Assembly: GCA_963779805.1 (NCBI GenBank)
Contig: CAVZZN010000002.1
Location: 1-64,000 of the forward strand
DNA length: 64,000 nucleotides
Direction of reading: 5' to 3'
Origin: CAIWHR01 sp963779805
Lineage (GTDB): Bacteria; Pseudomonadota; Gammaproteobacteria; Burkholderiales; Casimicrobiaceae
Position 1 is the stretch's first letter. Each line of letters starts with the position of its first letter. Positions 47,563 through 56,723 of this stretch are shown here, piece after piece. The position numbers were made by a program, and so were the translations under genes. The notes below the pieces were generated by a model. The model saw nothing but the letters and a program-made list of their open reading frames with translations, searched no databases and was not told the origin of the DNA.

Positions 47563-50409
47563 GAATCGAAGGTGCGTTCCTGCGCAGCCGGATCGCGCGC
47601 CGCATCGTCGCGCTGTTCGTGCTGTGTGCCGTGGTCCCCGTGGCGGCCATGGCGCTGCTCGCGTTCGATCGCGTTCGCTCGATGCTCTCCGAGCAGGAGC
47701 AGGGCCAGCTGCTCCAGGTCAACGAGGCCTACGGCACCACGGTGTACGAGCGGCTCATCGCCGTCGATCGCCAGGTGCGCACGCTCACCGCATCGATCGC
47801 CGACGCGCAGCGCTGGAGCGAAGACACGCGCCAGCGCCTCGGCACGGTGTTCGACGCGATCGCGCTGGTCGAGCCCCGGGGCCCCGTGCAGAATCTGCTG
47901 GGCGACATCGGCGTTGCTCCGTCGGTGCCGGCCGGCGCGCAGCGGCATCTCGCGGCAGGGGAATCCGTCGTGCTCACGGCGCATCACGGACGGGCACCGG
48001 CGCGCGTGTTTCTCGCGAGCCTGGTCGACCGGCAGCAGCCCTCGGGCGCGCTGATCGTGACCGAGGTGCGGCCGGGCTATCTGTGGGGCGAGGAGGGCAC
48101 CTTCGCCGCATCCACCGATTTCGTCGTCCTGGACGAGCAGAATGGCGTGCTGTTCTCGACCCTGGCAGGCGATTCCGATCGGCCTGCAGGCGTTCATCGA
48201 CAAGCGCGGCACGGCCGCCTCCGGCCAGTTCAAGTACAGCCAGGACGACGGGGAAGAGCTCGCGAACTTCCGCGAGGTCTTCATGCAGCCGCGCTTCTTC
48301 GTCCACGGCTGGACGATCGTCGCCACGCGGCCCGAAGCGCAGATGCTCGCGACGGTGAACGCGTTCAAGGCGGTGCTGGTCCCCGCCGCGGTGCTCGCGC
48401 TGCTCGTCGTCGCCCTGTTCTCGATGGCGCAGATCCGGCGCACGCTGATCCCGCTCGAGAAGCTGACCGCCGGCACGCGGCGCGCGGCCGACCAGGACTT
48501 CACCGTGCGCGTCGAGGTGGATGCGGCCGACGAATTCGGCGATCTCGCGCGCTCGTTCAACGCCATGGCGGCGCGCCTGGGCAGCCAGTTCAATGCGCTG
48601 ATGACGCTCGCCGACATCGATCGCGCGATCCTCTCGCGCCTCGACGTCGACCGCGTGCTGGAAACGGTCGTCATGCGCATGCGCGAGATCGTTCCCGCCG
48701 AGTTCGTGAGCGTCGCCGTGCTCGACCGCAACGCGGGGGCCATGCTGCGCGTCTACAGCCGCGATCACCGCGGCGAAGACGGCCTCGACATCGAGCGCAG
48801 CACGTGCTCGGAGCAGGAGACACAGGCGCTGCTCGTGCATCCGGAAGGCGCGTGGGTCGACGCGTCCGCCACGCCGGCGCCGTACACCGCGCCGCTGCAG
48901 CGCCTCGGCGCCCGGCGCATGTTCGTGCTCCCGATCATCTGGAACGAGGCGGCCGTCGGTGCCGTCGTGCTCGGTTTCAGCGGCGACGCCGTGTTGAGCG
49001 ACGAGGAGCGCGCTCGCGCCCGCGACCTCGGCGATCGCGTGGGTGTCGCCTTCGCCACGGCGGTCAAGGACGAGCAGCTCTACCAGCAGGCGCACTACGA
49101 CGCGCTCACCCAGCTGCCGAATCGGCTCTACTTCAAGGACCAGCTCGCGCGGCGCATCGTGCACGCGCAGCGCGATCGCCGGCGCTTCGCGCTGCTGTTC
49201 ATCGACCTCGACCACTTCAAGAAGGTCAACGACAGCATGGGCCACGCCGCAGGCGACGACCTGTTGCGCCAGGCCGCCGAGCGCCTGCGTCGCTGCGTGC
49301 GCGAGGCGGATGCCGTCGCGCGCCTCGGCGGCGACGAGTTCACGATCGTGCTCTCGGAGATCAAGATGGCGCGCGATGCCGAGGTCGTGGCCAACAACGT
49401 GATCGCGGCGATCTGCGCGCCGTTCGTGATCGGGACCCAGGAGCAGTATCTCAGCGCAAGCGTCGGGATGGCGATCTATCCCGCGGACGGCCACACCGCC
49501 GACGAGCTCCTGCGCAACGCCGACACCGCGATGTATCGCGCCAAGGAGTCCGGCCGGGGCCGTGCGGTGTACTTCGAGGAGCGCATGAATGCCGCGGCCC
49601 AGGCGCGCGTCACGTTCGAGCGCGACATGCGCCACGCGATCGAGCACGACGAGTTCCTCGTGTTCTACCAGCCGCAGATGGCGCTCGCGTCCGGCGCCAT
49701 CGCGGGCGCGGAGGCGCTCGTGCGCTGGGATCATCCGAAGCGCGGGCTGCTCTCGCCGCTGCACTTCATCCAGCTCGCCGAGGAGACGGGTCTCATCGAG
49801 CCGCTCGGCGAATGGGTGCTGCGCGAAGCCTGCCGCCAGTTCGTGGCGTGGTGCGAGGCCGGTCTCAAGCTGCCGCGCGTCGCAGTGAACGTATCGGCAC
49901 GGCAGTTCAAGCAACGCGACTTCGCGGGCCTGGTCGGCACCGTCCTGCAGGAGACGGGGATGCCCGCCAACGCCCTCGAGCTCGAGGTCACGGAGACGCT
50001 GCTGATGGACGCCTCGCGCACGGTCGAGCTGACGCTGGGCAAGCTCGGCGCGCTGGGCGTGCGCATCGCCCTCGACGACTTCGGGACCGGCTATTCGTCG
50101 CTCGCCTACCTCAAGCGCTTCCCGGTGGACATCGTCAAGATCGACCGCTCGTTCATCAAGGACCTCCCGGCCGACGAGAGCTCCGCTGCGATCACCGCCG
50201 CGATCGTGGCGATGGCCCATGCCCTGCAGAAGGAAGTGATCGCGGAAGGCGTGGCGGAGGCCGAGCAGGCGGTATTCCTGCGGCGCCTGCGCTGCGACAT
50301 GATGCAGGGCTTCCACCTGAGCCGGCCGCTGCCGGCGAGCGAATTCGCGGACTTCGTGCGCGGGGCGGATGCCGCCGCCAGCGTCTCGGCGGCGAGCCGC
50401 GCCGCCTGA
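47559..50409 (+). CDS. Membrane GGDEF/EAL protein with periplasmic sensor, HAMP and GAF, frameshifted
   Basis: About 950 residues. The order is transmembrane helix (IVALFVLCAVVPVAAMALLAF), periplasmic Cache-like domain of about 230 residues, a second helix (VPAAVLALLVVALFSM), HAMP, a GAF domain (LMTLADIDRAIL on), GGDEF (intact LGGDEFTIV near residue 589 with READ inhibitory I-site) and EAL (GAEALVRW, near 716; ETLLMD; DDFGTGYSSLAYLK). It could both make and degrade cyclic di-GMP; the EAL catalytic motifs look complete. One extra G near 48168 shifts the frame in the sensor. The TTG overlaps the pseudopilin stop, coupling the two. Confidence 0.9.
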
Positions 50410-50418
50410 GCCGGCACT

Positions 50419-50435
50419 CCGCCGCGCCGCGGCGG
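50419..50435 (+). terminator. GC hairpin after the GGDEF/EAL gene
   Basis: CCGCCGC (50419-50425) pairs with GCGGCGG (50429-50435) across a 3-base loop, ten bases after the stop. It is followed by GGACCTTTC, with a weak T run, so termination is only probable. Confidence 0.45.
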
Positions 50436-50504
50436 GGACCTTTCGGGCGAAACTTTCCAGGGCCACTGCCAGCCTAACCGGATCCACCTTCCGGGAGAGC
50501 GGGC

Positions 50505-50903
50505 ATGGCCGACCTATCGCGCGAGCAGCTCGATCGCATCCGCGGCGTCCTCGATGCGCGCCGGCGCGAGTTGCTCGATGACGTGCGCGTCCACCTCGAG
50601 GACACCGGCAACCAGCGGTACGAGGAGATCATCGGCCGCGCGCCGGCCGATGCCGGAGACGCGTCCCAGAGCGACGAGCTCGCCGATCTCAACCTGTCGA
50701 TGCTCGATCGTCACGTCTCGGAGCTGCGGGCCATCGAAGCCGCTGAAGCGCGCATGGGTGCCGGCACGTACGGGACGTGCGAACACTGTGGCGGCGACAT
50801 CGGTTTCGAGCGCCTGCTGGCCTTTCCCACGGCCGTGCGCTGCGTGCGCTGCCAGGGCCAGTGGGAAAGGACGCACCTCTCCCAGGCCACGCCCACGCTC
50901 TAA
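50505..50903 (+). CDS. DksA/TraR-type zinc-finger protein
   Basis: 132 residues. An N-terminal helical hairpin (LSREQLDRIRGVLDARRREL, then SELADLNLSMLDRHVSEL) is followed by the C4 zinc finger GTCEHCGGDIG and CVRCQ (Cys 92, 95, 113, 116). The acidic tip seen in true DksA is reduced, so this is a short DksA-like protein that probably enters the RNA polymerase secondary channel during stress. It lies 101 bases after the GGDEF/EAL gene and upstream of fnr. Confidence 0.88.
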   Translation: MADLSREQLDRIRGVLDARRRELLDDVRVHLEDTGNQRYEEIIGRAPADAGDASQSDELADLNLSMLDRHVSELRAIEAAEARMGAGTYGTCEHCGGDIGFERLLAFPTAVRCVRCQGQWERTHLSQATPTL

Positions 50904-51013
50904 AGGCGCGGCGGGCAGGGACCGGAGTGTCGTCCCTGTCGCAGACGTGCGTGCCTGCACGCCCGGCGATCGCAGCGTTCGAAACCCTCGACCGCGCGGT
51001 TCACCGCCGCGGT

Positions 51014-51027
51014 TGACCTGTGTCAAC
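51014..51027 (+). promoter_or_regulatory. FNR box upstream of fnr
   Basis: TTGACCTGTGTCAA is a perfect inverted repeat TTGAC-N4-GTCAA, matching the FNR/Anr half-site TTGAT with C at the last position. It is followed exactly 21 bases later by TACCAT (51049-51054), a -10-like hexamer, the spacing of a class II FNR-activated promoter. This implies autoregulation of the downstream fnr gene. Confidence 0.75.
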
Positions 51028-51182
51028 CCCGGGCAGCCGCAGGCGCCTACCATCCAATGCGTGCGTGGCGTGCCATGCCGCGGACGTTGGAATGCCTCCC
51101 CCTGCGCGGGGAGAACGACGTCGTCGCGGGGTTTGCGCGCGCGCATGCAGCGCGACCCCATCGCGGTCGCGAGGAGTTTTCG

Positions 51183-52001
51183 ATGACGTTGGCCGCCGAA
51201 GGTACGCACGACGTGCGGCTCGCCGATGCGGGCAGCCCCGTTGCGCTTCGACCGCCTGTGCGTACCCCGGGCATGACGGGTCGCTTCCGGCCCGAGTGCG
51301 AGCAATGCCGCGTTCGCTCGCTGTGCCTGCCGGCGGGCCTCGCACCGCACGAGGTGCGGCTGCTCGACTTCATCGTCGTCGCGAGGCGCCCGGTGCATCG
51401 CGGCCAGACGCTCTATCGCGCCGGCGATCCGTTCGAGGCGATCTACGCCATTCGCGCCGGCTTCTTCAAGACCACCGTCGTGTCGAGAAACGGCGACGAG
51501 CACGTCACCGGCTTGCGCATGGCAGGCGACATCCTCGGTCTCGACGGCATCGCCACGCGCCACCACAGCGCGGATGCGTTCGCGCTCGACCATGGCGAGG
51601 TCTGCGTCATTCCGTATGCGAACCTGCTCGACCAGGCGCTGCACAGCGCGCCGTTGCAGCGCACGATGTGCACGGTGCTCGGACGCGAGATCACGCGGGA
51701 CCAGGACATGCTGCTGCTCCTCGGCGGCATGTGGGGCGTCGAGCGCGTGGCCGCATTCCTCATCGACGTATCGCACCGGCTGCAGCAGCACGGCTATTCG
51801 CCATCGGATTTCCAGCTGCGCATGACGCGCCGCGAGATCGGCAGCTATCTCGGCATGGAGCTCGAAACGGTGAGCCGCATCTTCTCGCGCCTGGAGCGCG
51901 AAGGCCTCATCGTGGCCGATCGCGGCCACGTGACGATCACGAATCTCGACGGCCTCGCGCGCCTCGCGGGCCAGCAGATCGAGCGCCGCCCCGTGCGCTG
52001 A
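51183..52001 (+). CDS. fnr: Crp/FNR-family regulator with Fe-S cysteines
   Basis: 272 residues. Cys39, Cys42 and Cys48 (CEQCRVRSLC, C-x2-C-x5-C) and a central Cys141 (GEVCVIPY) form the 4Fe-4S oxygen-sensing set of FNR. A cyclic-nucleotide-like beta-roll follows (GQTLYRAGDPFEAIYAIRAG), then a helix-turn-helix ending LETVSRIFSRLE, whose E-x2-SR recognition residues bind TTGAT-type sites. AGGAG precedes the ATG at 51183. It activates genes at low oxygen. An FNR box precedes its own gene and another precedes hsp20. Confidence 0.9.
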   Translation: MTLAAEGTHDVRLADAGSPVALRPPVRTPGMTGRFRPECEQCRVRSLCLPAGLAPHEVRLLDFIVVARRPVHRGQTLYRAGDPFEAIYAIRAGFFKTTVVSRNGDEHVTGLRMAGDILGLDGIATRHHSADAFALDHGEVCVIPYANLLDQALHSAPLQRTMCTVLGREITRDQDMLLLLGGMWGVERVAAFLIDVSHRLQQHGYSPSDFQLRMTRREIGSYLGMELETVSRIFSRLEREGLIVADRGHVTITNLDGLARLAGQQIERRPVR

Positions 52002-52040
52002 CGCGCGCGGCGCGTTTGCCTCGCCTTCCGGTATTCGCGC

Positions 52041-52493
52041 CTAGCGGCGCAGCTCCATCTCGCGCTTGCGGCCGCGCGCCGCGAGCTCCGACAGCTGTGC
52101 GAGCGGTGCCGCGAAATACGGCAGCAGATCGTCGATCGACACCACGCCCACGAGCGCGCCGGACGCGTCCACCACGGGCATGCGGCGCACGCCGTTCATG
52201 GCCATGACGCGCACGCAGTCCTCGCACAGTTCGTGTTCCTCCGCCGTGACCAGCTGGCGGGTGACGAGATCGCTCACCTTGAGGATGCGCGGATCGAGCT
52301 CGGCGGCGACGACCTCGACCACGATGTCGCGGTCGGTGACGATGCCGACGGGGATCCTGCGGCCACCATCGTCCTGCTGCAGCACCAGCACGTCGCCGAT
52401 GTGATGCGCGCGCATCAGGCGTGCGGCCTCTGCGATGCTGGTCTCCGGCGCGACGCCGATCACGTCGCGCTTGCAGATCGTGCCTACGTTCAT
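52041..52493 (-). CDS. CBS-domain protein
   Basis: 150 residues, two CBS motifs: VGTICKRDVIGVAPETSIAEAARLMRAHHIGDVLVLQ and RQLVTAEEHELCEDCVRVMAMNGVRRMPVVD (each shown in part only). It may bind adenosine nucleotides as an energy sensor. The ATG at 52493 has GGAG 8 bases upstream; the in-frame upstream ATG (MIKDRSAG) is less likely. It lies downstream of hsp20 but beyond a strong terminator (52613-52657), so it may have its own promoter. Confidence 0.8.
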   Translation of the reverse strand: MNVGTICKRDVIGVAPETSIAEAARLMRAHHIGDVLVLQQDDGGRRIPVGIVTDRDIVVEVVAAELDPRILKVSDLVTRQLVTAEEHELCEDCVRVMAMNGVRRMPVVDASGALVGVVSIDDLLPYFAAPLAQLSELAARGRKREMELRR

Positions 52494-52612
52494 CTCGATT
52501 CTCCAGGGCGGCAGCGCCGGGGCCGGCGTTGCGACCGGCTCCTGCGTCGGCGTCCGAACGGTACGCGCGTGCTTCCCGGCTGATCGGTCTTTTATCATGC
52601 TATTGCACCTGC

Positions 52613-52657
52613 AAAAAGGCCGGGCGTGAAAGAGGGTCCGGCTCCCACGCCCGGCCT
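52613..52657 (-). terminator. Rho-independent terminator after hsp20
   Basis: On the minus strand AGGCCGGGCGTG (52657-52646) pairs perfectly over 12 bases with CACGCCCGGCCT (52628-52617), followed by TTTTTGC. This is a strong intrinsic terminator placed about 50 bases after the hsp20 stop. Confidence 0.85.
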
Positions 52658-52708
52658 GCCTCGCACGACGGACCGCAACCCCTCCTGGCGGCTGCGGCCC
52701 GGGCGCGA

Positions 52709-53156
52709 CTAGTGGACGGCCACCTCGCGAACAGGGGCGACCTCCTTCTTGGGCAGCGTCAGTTCGAGCACGCCGTCCTTGTAGGTGGCCTCCGCTTTCG
52801 CCTCGTCGACGTCGTGACGCACCGTGAAGCTGCGGACCTGACGACCGTAGGTGCGTTCGGTGTAGAGCGAGGTCTTGCCCTTCTCTTCCTTCTCTGCCTT
52901 CGTCTCGGCGACGATGGTCACGAGATTGCCGTCCACCGTGACCTTGATCTCCTCCTTCTTCATGCCGGGGAGATCGGCCTTGAGGTAGTACGCCTTCTCG
53001 TCTTCCCTGAGGTCCATCCTGAACTCGGGCAATGCCGGCGGCGGCTTCGGCCAGCAACGGCCTCATCCGCCACATCTTCAGCATGTCGTCGAAGTCGCGG
53101 AACGGATCCAGGCGAAGCAGATCGGTAACGGGTTCGAAACGAGTGATGTTGGCCAT
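52709..53156 (-). CDS. Hsp20/alpha-crystallin small heat-shock protein, frameshifted
   Basis: About 149 residues. The N-terminal region (ANITRFEPVTDLLRLDPFRDFDDML split) is followed, after one extra base near 53035 (GCCGGCA, where GCCGCA is expected), by the alpha-crystallin domain: FRMDLREDEKAYYLKADLPGM, VDGNLVTIVAE, RSFTVRHDVDE and the C-terminal GVLELTLPKKE. It is an ATP-independent chaperone that holds unfolding proteins. The FNR box at 53281-53294 and a TATGCT -10 suggest induction at low oxygen. The following terminator ends the transcript. Confidence 0.88.
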
Positions 53157-53253
53157 GTGTACCTCCTTCCTTCTCGGGCCGGTTCGCGGCCCGCTGGCGC
53201 CTTCCCTGGATGCAACCGCAGGCGGGAAGCGCCGTACTGCAACTGCTGCGTTC

Positions 53254-53259
53254 AGCATA
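53254..53259 (-). promoter_or_regulatory. -10 hexamer of the FNR-dependent hsp20 promoter
   Basis: TATGCT on the minus strand (53259-53254), 21 bases downstream of the FNR box, in the position expected for class II activation. Confidence 0.6.
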
Positions 53260-53280
53260 GGCGTGGAGTCCGCAGCGGTG

Positions 53281-53294
53281 TTGACGACTGTCAA
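53281..53294 (-). promoter_or_regulatory. FNR box upstream of hsp20
   Basis: Minus-strand TTGACAGTCGTCAA (plus TTGACGACTGTCAA) is a perfect TTGAC-N4-GTCAA palindrome, 125 bases before the hsp20 ATG. It has the same half-sites and the same 21-base gap to its -10 as the box at 51014-51027. It lies after the stop-side of the phosphotransferase gene, whose stop is at 53335. Confidence 0.75.
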
Positions 53295-53334
53295 CGAGCA
53301 ATGCGATCGCTCTCGTGAGCGCGCGGCGCGCGGT

Positions 53335-54897
53335 TCAGCGCCGCCGCAGGTGCGCGAGCAGCGCATCCCATGGCTCGCGCGAGCGGCCGTCCGGCACGGC
53401 TGCGTCGGCAGGCATGCGCAGGGTGTGCGCGAGCTCGTCGGCCGACAGCGCTTCGCGCGCGGCGAGCTGATGCGCGAGCACCGCGAGGTCCGCATCCGAT
53501 GCGTCGCGACCGGCGCGGTTGCGTGCTTCGATGCGCGCACGCAACACGGGCTCCGGTGCATCGAAGGCGAGGATCGCGAACGGCGCGTCGAGCGTGCGCG
53601 CGACGTCGTGCAGCATGTCGCGCTGCCAGCGCGCGAGGAACGTGCCGTCCACGACGGCGATGAACCCGGCTTCGAGCACCCGGCGGGCGAGCGCCGCGAC
53701 GCGCTCGTACGTCCGTCGCGTCGAGTCCGGGCCGTACAGGTGCGCCGCGTGGGCGTGGTCGGCGGGTGCGAGGCCCGCGAGGCGCTTGCGCTCGACGTCG
53801 GTCCTGATGCGCACGGCCCCGGTGAATTCGAGCAGCGGCTGCGTGAACGCGGTCTTGCCGCTGCCCGACACCCCGTGGGTGATGACGAGCGCCGGCGCCG
53901 GTGCGGCCGTGAACCGGTGCGCGATGCGCAGATAGCCGCGGCACTCGAGCTCGGCCGCGTCGCGCGCCGCGCCGGGCGCGAGCTGGTGACCGCGCAGGGC
54001 GGCGACCTTCGCCCGCACCAGCGCGCGATACGCGAGGTAGAGCCCGAGCACCTCGAGTCCGCCGTGATCCCCGGTCGCTTCGAGATAGGCGTTCTGGAAG
54101 CGATGCGCGAGATCGCTGCGCGTGCGCTCGTGCAGGTCCATGACCAGGAACGCGATCTCGCTGATCACGTCGATCCAGCGCAGCGCGTCGTTGAACTCGA
54201 TGCAGTCGAACACGCACGGCCGGCCTTCGAGCAGCACGATGTTGCCGAGGTGCAGGTCGCCGTGGCATTCGCGGATGGCGCGCTCGTCGTGGCGATGCTC
54301 CAGCACGCCCTGGAGGCGCGCGCACTGCGCCTGCGTCCATTGCTGCAGCTCGTGGAGCAGCGCGGCATCTTCGGCGTGCGCGAGCAGCGGCCGGATCGCG
54401 TCGAAGTTCGCCATGGCCTGCGCGCGCACCTGCTTCGGCGACCCGAACGGGCTCGATCTCGGTGCGACGTGGGCCCGCGTGTGAAAGCGTGCGATGTCGT
54501 CCGCCAGCATGTCCACGTGCGGTGCGGCGAATGCTCCGCGCGCGAGCGCATGCGACGCGAGCGCCTCCTGCGCGAACGCACGCATGCGCACGGCGTAGTC
54601 GAGCACGCGGCCGTCCCCGTCGACGACGGGATGCTCGGGCGACCCGGTGATCGCGACGACGTCGAGATAGAGCTGCGGCGCGAGGCGACGGTTGAGCCGC
54701 AGCTCCGCCTCGCAGTAGCGGCGACGATCGGCGAGGGTCGTGAAGTCGACGAATCCGAAGGCGACCGGCTTCTTGAGCTTGTACGCGTAGTCGCCGGCGA
54801 CGATCACGCTCGAGATGTGCGTCTCGAACAGGCCGACCGCAGCCACGCCCCAGAATTCCGGCTGCCGTAGCGCGGCCACGATCTGCCGGTGCCGCAC
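53335..54897 (-). CDS. Bifunctional aminoglycoside phosphotransferase-like / ATP-binding protein
   Basis: 520 residues. The N-terminal half is an APH-like kinase (KLKKPVAFGFVDF, RECHGDLHLGNIVLL with catalytic His-Gly-Asp, FDCIEFND); the C-terminal half is a P-loop kinase (THGVSGSGKTAFTQPLLE, VVDGTFLARW). Such two-domain proteins often sit in stress islands with CBS and Hsp20 genes. The substrate is not known and antibiotic modification is not implied. A GTG start at 54897 is used. No promoter was identified. It is upstream of hsp20 on the same strand but separated by the FNR promoter. Confidence 0.8.
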   Translation of the reverse strand: MRHRQIVAALRQPEFWGVAAVGLFETHISSVIVAGDYAYKLKKPVAFGFVDFTTLADRRRYCEAELRLNRRLAPQLYLDVVAITGSPEHPVVDGDGRVLDYAVRMRAFAQEALASHALARGAFAAPHVDMLADDIARFHTRAHVAPRSSPFGSPKQVRAQAMANFDAIRPLLAHAEDAALLHELQQWTQAQCARLQGVLEHRHDERAIRECHGDLHLGNIVLLEGRPCVFDCIEFNDALRWIDVISEIAFLVMDLHERTRSDLAHRFQNAYLEATGDHGGLEVLGLYLAYRALVRAKVAALRGHQLAPGAARDAAELECRGYLRIAHRFTAAPAPALVITHGVSGSGKTAFTQPLLEFTGAVRIRTDVERKRLAGLAPADHAHAAHLYGPDSTRRTYERVAALARRVLEAGFIAVVDGTFLARWQRDMLHDVARTLDAPFAILAFDAPEPVLRARIEARNRAGRDASDADLAVLAHQLAAREALSADELAHTLRMPADAAVPDGRSREPWDALLAHLRRR

Positions 54898-55099
54898 CTC
54901 CGAGGCCGCACGGGCATGGGCGAGCGCGTGCGGATCGGGATGGCCGGGACGATGTTGCGGATGCGTAGCCGCCTCCTCGGATGCGCGAATGCGCAGTGGC
55001 GCAGCGCGCGGAGCCCCTCGGGCGCACGCGCGGTCGGGCGCGACCTTCCGATGGTCGCAGATCGGGGGCAGGGGCGCTTGACGGAAGTCAGCGCCGCGA

Positions 55100-55866
55100 T
55101 CAGTTGCGGGCGACCGGGTCGAGCATCTGGCGCAGCTTCGCGTCGAAGGTGGCGTACGGCATCGCGCCGACCAGCCGCACGCCCTCGAGACGGTCGTTGC
55201 GCAGTCGGCCGATCACGAACGAAGGCGTGCCGTTGATGCCCGCCGAGAGGCCTTCGGCGTAGCTCTTGTCGATGTCGGCCTTGTACTTGTCGCTGGCGAG
55301 GCAAGCGTTGAAACGGCCCACGTCGAGGCCCGACTTCGCGCGCGTAGCCCGGCAGGCGGTCGGGCTGGAGCTTCTCCGCGTTGACGATCATCGTGTGCCG
55401 CAGCTCCCAGAACTTGCCCTGCTCGGCGCCGCAGTGCGACGCAACCGCCGCGCGGCGCGCATTCTCGTGAAACGCGAGCGGGAAGTCGCGGCTGATGAAG
55501 CGCACCTTGCCGGTATCGATGTAGTTCTTCTTGAGCTCGTTCCAGGTGGTGTTGTGGAACTGCTGGCAGAACGGGCATTGGTAGTCGGTGTACTCGACCA
55601 TCACCAGCGGGGCGTCGACGCGGCCCAGCGAATTCTCCGTGTTGCGGAAGGGGATGCTGACCTTGTCGTCGACGGGTGCCTGCGCCGGCGCCGCGGCCGG
55701 CTGCGCCGTTGCCTGCTTTTCCAGCGCCTGCCGGATGAGGCGCAGCTCGTTCAGGAGCTCCTTCACCTGCTCGTTGGTGAACCCGTCCGCAACCGCGGCC
55801 GGGCTCGACGGCGAGCATTGCCCCTGCGAGCGAGAGGGTGAGCAGCGTGCGGCGCAATGCGGGCAT
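55100..55866 (-). CDS. DsbA-like periplasmic thioredoxin-fold protein, frameshifted
   Basis: About 255 residues. A signal peptide (LRRTLLTLSLAGAMLAV) is followed by a coiled segment (QVKELLNELRLIRQALEKQ) and then YTDYQCPFCQQFHNTTWNELK, whose CPFC is the redox motif; GTPSFVIG carries the cis-Pro. Extra bases near 55797-55803 (CCCGGCC) and 55328-55331 (TCGGGCC) split it into three frames. It probably acts in disulfide formation or transfer in the periplasm (DsbA/DsbG-like). It lies between the phosphotransferase gene and rppH, divergent from the latter. Confidence 0.8.
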
Positions 55867-56033
55867 CTCCGTTCTCCGGAAGCGAGGCGATGGCGGTTTA
55901 TACACGGGCGTTGTAGTCGTCAATCCGCGCGTCTGACGAGCGGCAGCGCACGGCCGCCTCGCGCGTCGTCCGACGTGCGAAGTGTCGGGGTGCGCCGACG
56001 GCAACGTGACATCTTTGCAGGCGTCGCGAACTG

Positions 56034-56049
56034 TGGAACAATCGTTCCA
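56034..56049. promoter_or_regulatory. 16-bp palindrome in the rppH upstream region
   Basis: TGGAAC-AATC-GTTCCA is a perfect inverted repeat 25 bases before the rppH ATG. A weak -35 TTGCAG (56015-56020) and a -10-like AACAAT (56037-56042) overlap it, so it may be an operator at the rppH promoter. The protein that binds is not known. Confidence 0.4.
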
Positions 56050-56073
56050 ACTATCACGTTTCGGGGTGATCTG

Positions 56074-56643
56074 ATGCTGGATCGCGACGGTTTTCGCCCG
56101 AACGTAGCCATCGTCATAGCCAACGCAAAAAACCAGGTCTTTTGGGGAAAAAGGGTCAAAGAGCATTCGTGGCAGTTCCCGCAGGGCGGCATCAACCCGG
56201 GCGAAGCGCCCGAACAGGCGATGTACCGCGAGCTGAACGAGGAAGTGGGGCTGCTGCCGGATCACGTGAAGATACTGGGACGTACGCGAGACTGGCTGCG
56301 TTACGAGGTACCGCAACACTGGGTCAAGCGCGAGTGGCGGGGTAGCTACCGCGGGCAGAAGCAGATCTGGTATCTGCTGCGCCTTGTCGGCCGCGACTCG
56401 GATCTCAACCTGCGCGCCTACGAGAAGCCGGAATTCGACGCCTGGCGGTGGCACGACTACTGGGTGCCGCTCGAGGGCGTGATCGAGTTCAAGCGCGAGG
56501 TTTACCGGCGCGCGCTCACGGAGCTCGAGCGCTACCTCCACCAGCGCCCGCAGAACCGGCGCGACCGCCTGTACGGCTGGGCGCACCCGGTGATGCCGAG
56601 CTCCTACGGCGATCCGACGCCGAGCGCGTCGTCGAACTCCTGA
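56074..56643 (+). CDS. rppH: RNA pyrophosphohydrolase RppH
   Basis: 189 residues, intact. The Nudix box lies at residues 38-60 (GGINPGEAPEQAMYRELNEEVGL shown only in part: GxxxxxE ... REL-EEVG), preceded by the WQFPQ that contacts the 5' triphosphate. RppH removes pyrophosphate from 5'-triphosphorylated mRNA to start decay (EC 3.6.1.-). A Trp/Arg-rich middle (RDWLRYEVPQHW, REWRGSYRGQKQIWYLL) is as in other RppH proteins. GGGGTG precedes the ATG. It is followed by a strong hairpin. Confidence 0.95.
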   Translation: MLDRDGFRPNVAIVIANAKNQVFWGKRVKEHSWQFPQGGINPGEAPEQAMYRELNEEVGLLPDHVKILGRTRDWLRYEVPQHWVKREWRGSYRGQKQIWYLLRLVGRDSDLNLRAYEKPEFDAWRWHDYWVPLEGVIEFKREVYRRALTELERYLHQRPQNRRDRLYGWAHPVMPSSYGDPTPSASSNS

Positions 56644-56645
56644 AC

Positions 56646-56679
56646 CCCGTTACTCGGAGTAAATACTCAGAGTAACGGG
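56646..56679. terminator. Bidirectional hairpin between rppH and the Yip1 gene
   Basis: CCCGTTACTC (56646-56655) pairs with GAGTAACGGG (56670-56679), and inside GAGT (56657-56660) pairs with ACTC (56665-56668) around AAAT. The stem is 14 bp with one mismatch. It starts three bases after the rppH stop, between convergent genes; a T tract is lacking. Confidence 0.7.
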
Positions 56680-56723
56680 TGGCCCGTCCCCCTCTACTCT
56701 GAGCATGCGTTGGCGAGGGGACG

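Noticed and set aside
47019..50477. A 1152-codon open frame that appears to fuse a pilin with a sensor protein
   Set aside because: The frame joins the pilin leader, out-of-frame DNA, the N-terminal sensor part and then shadow of the GGDEF/EAL region. Correcting the extra bases near 47241 and 48168 gives two separate, normal proteins.
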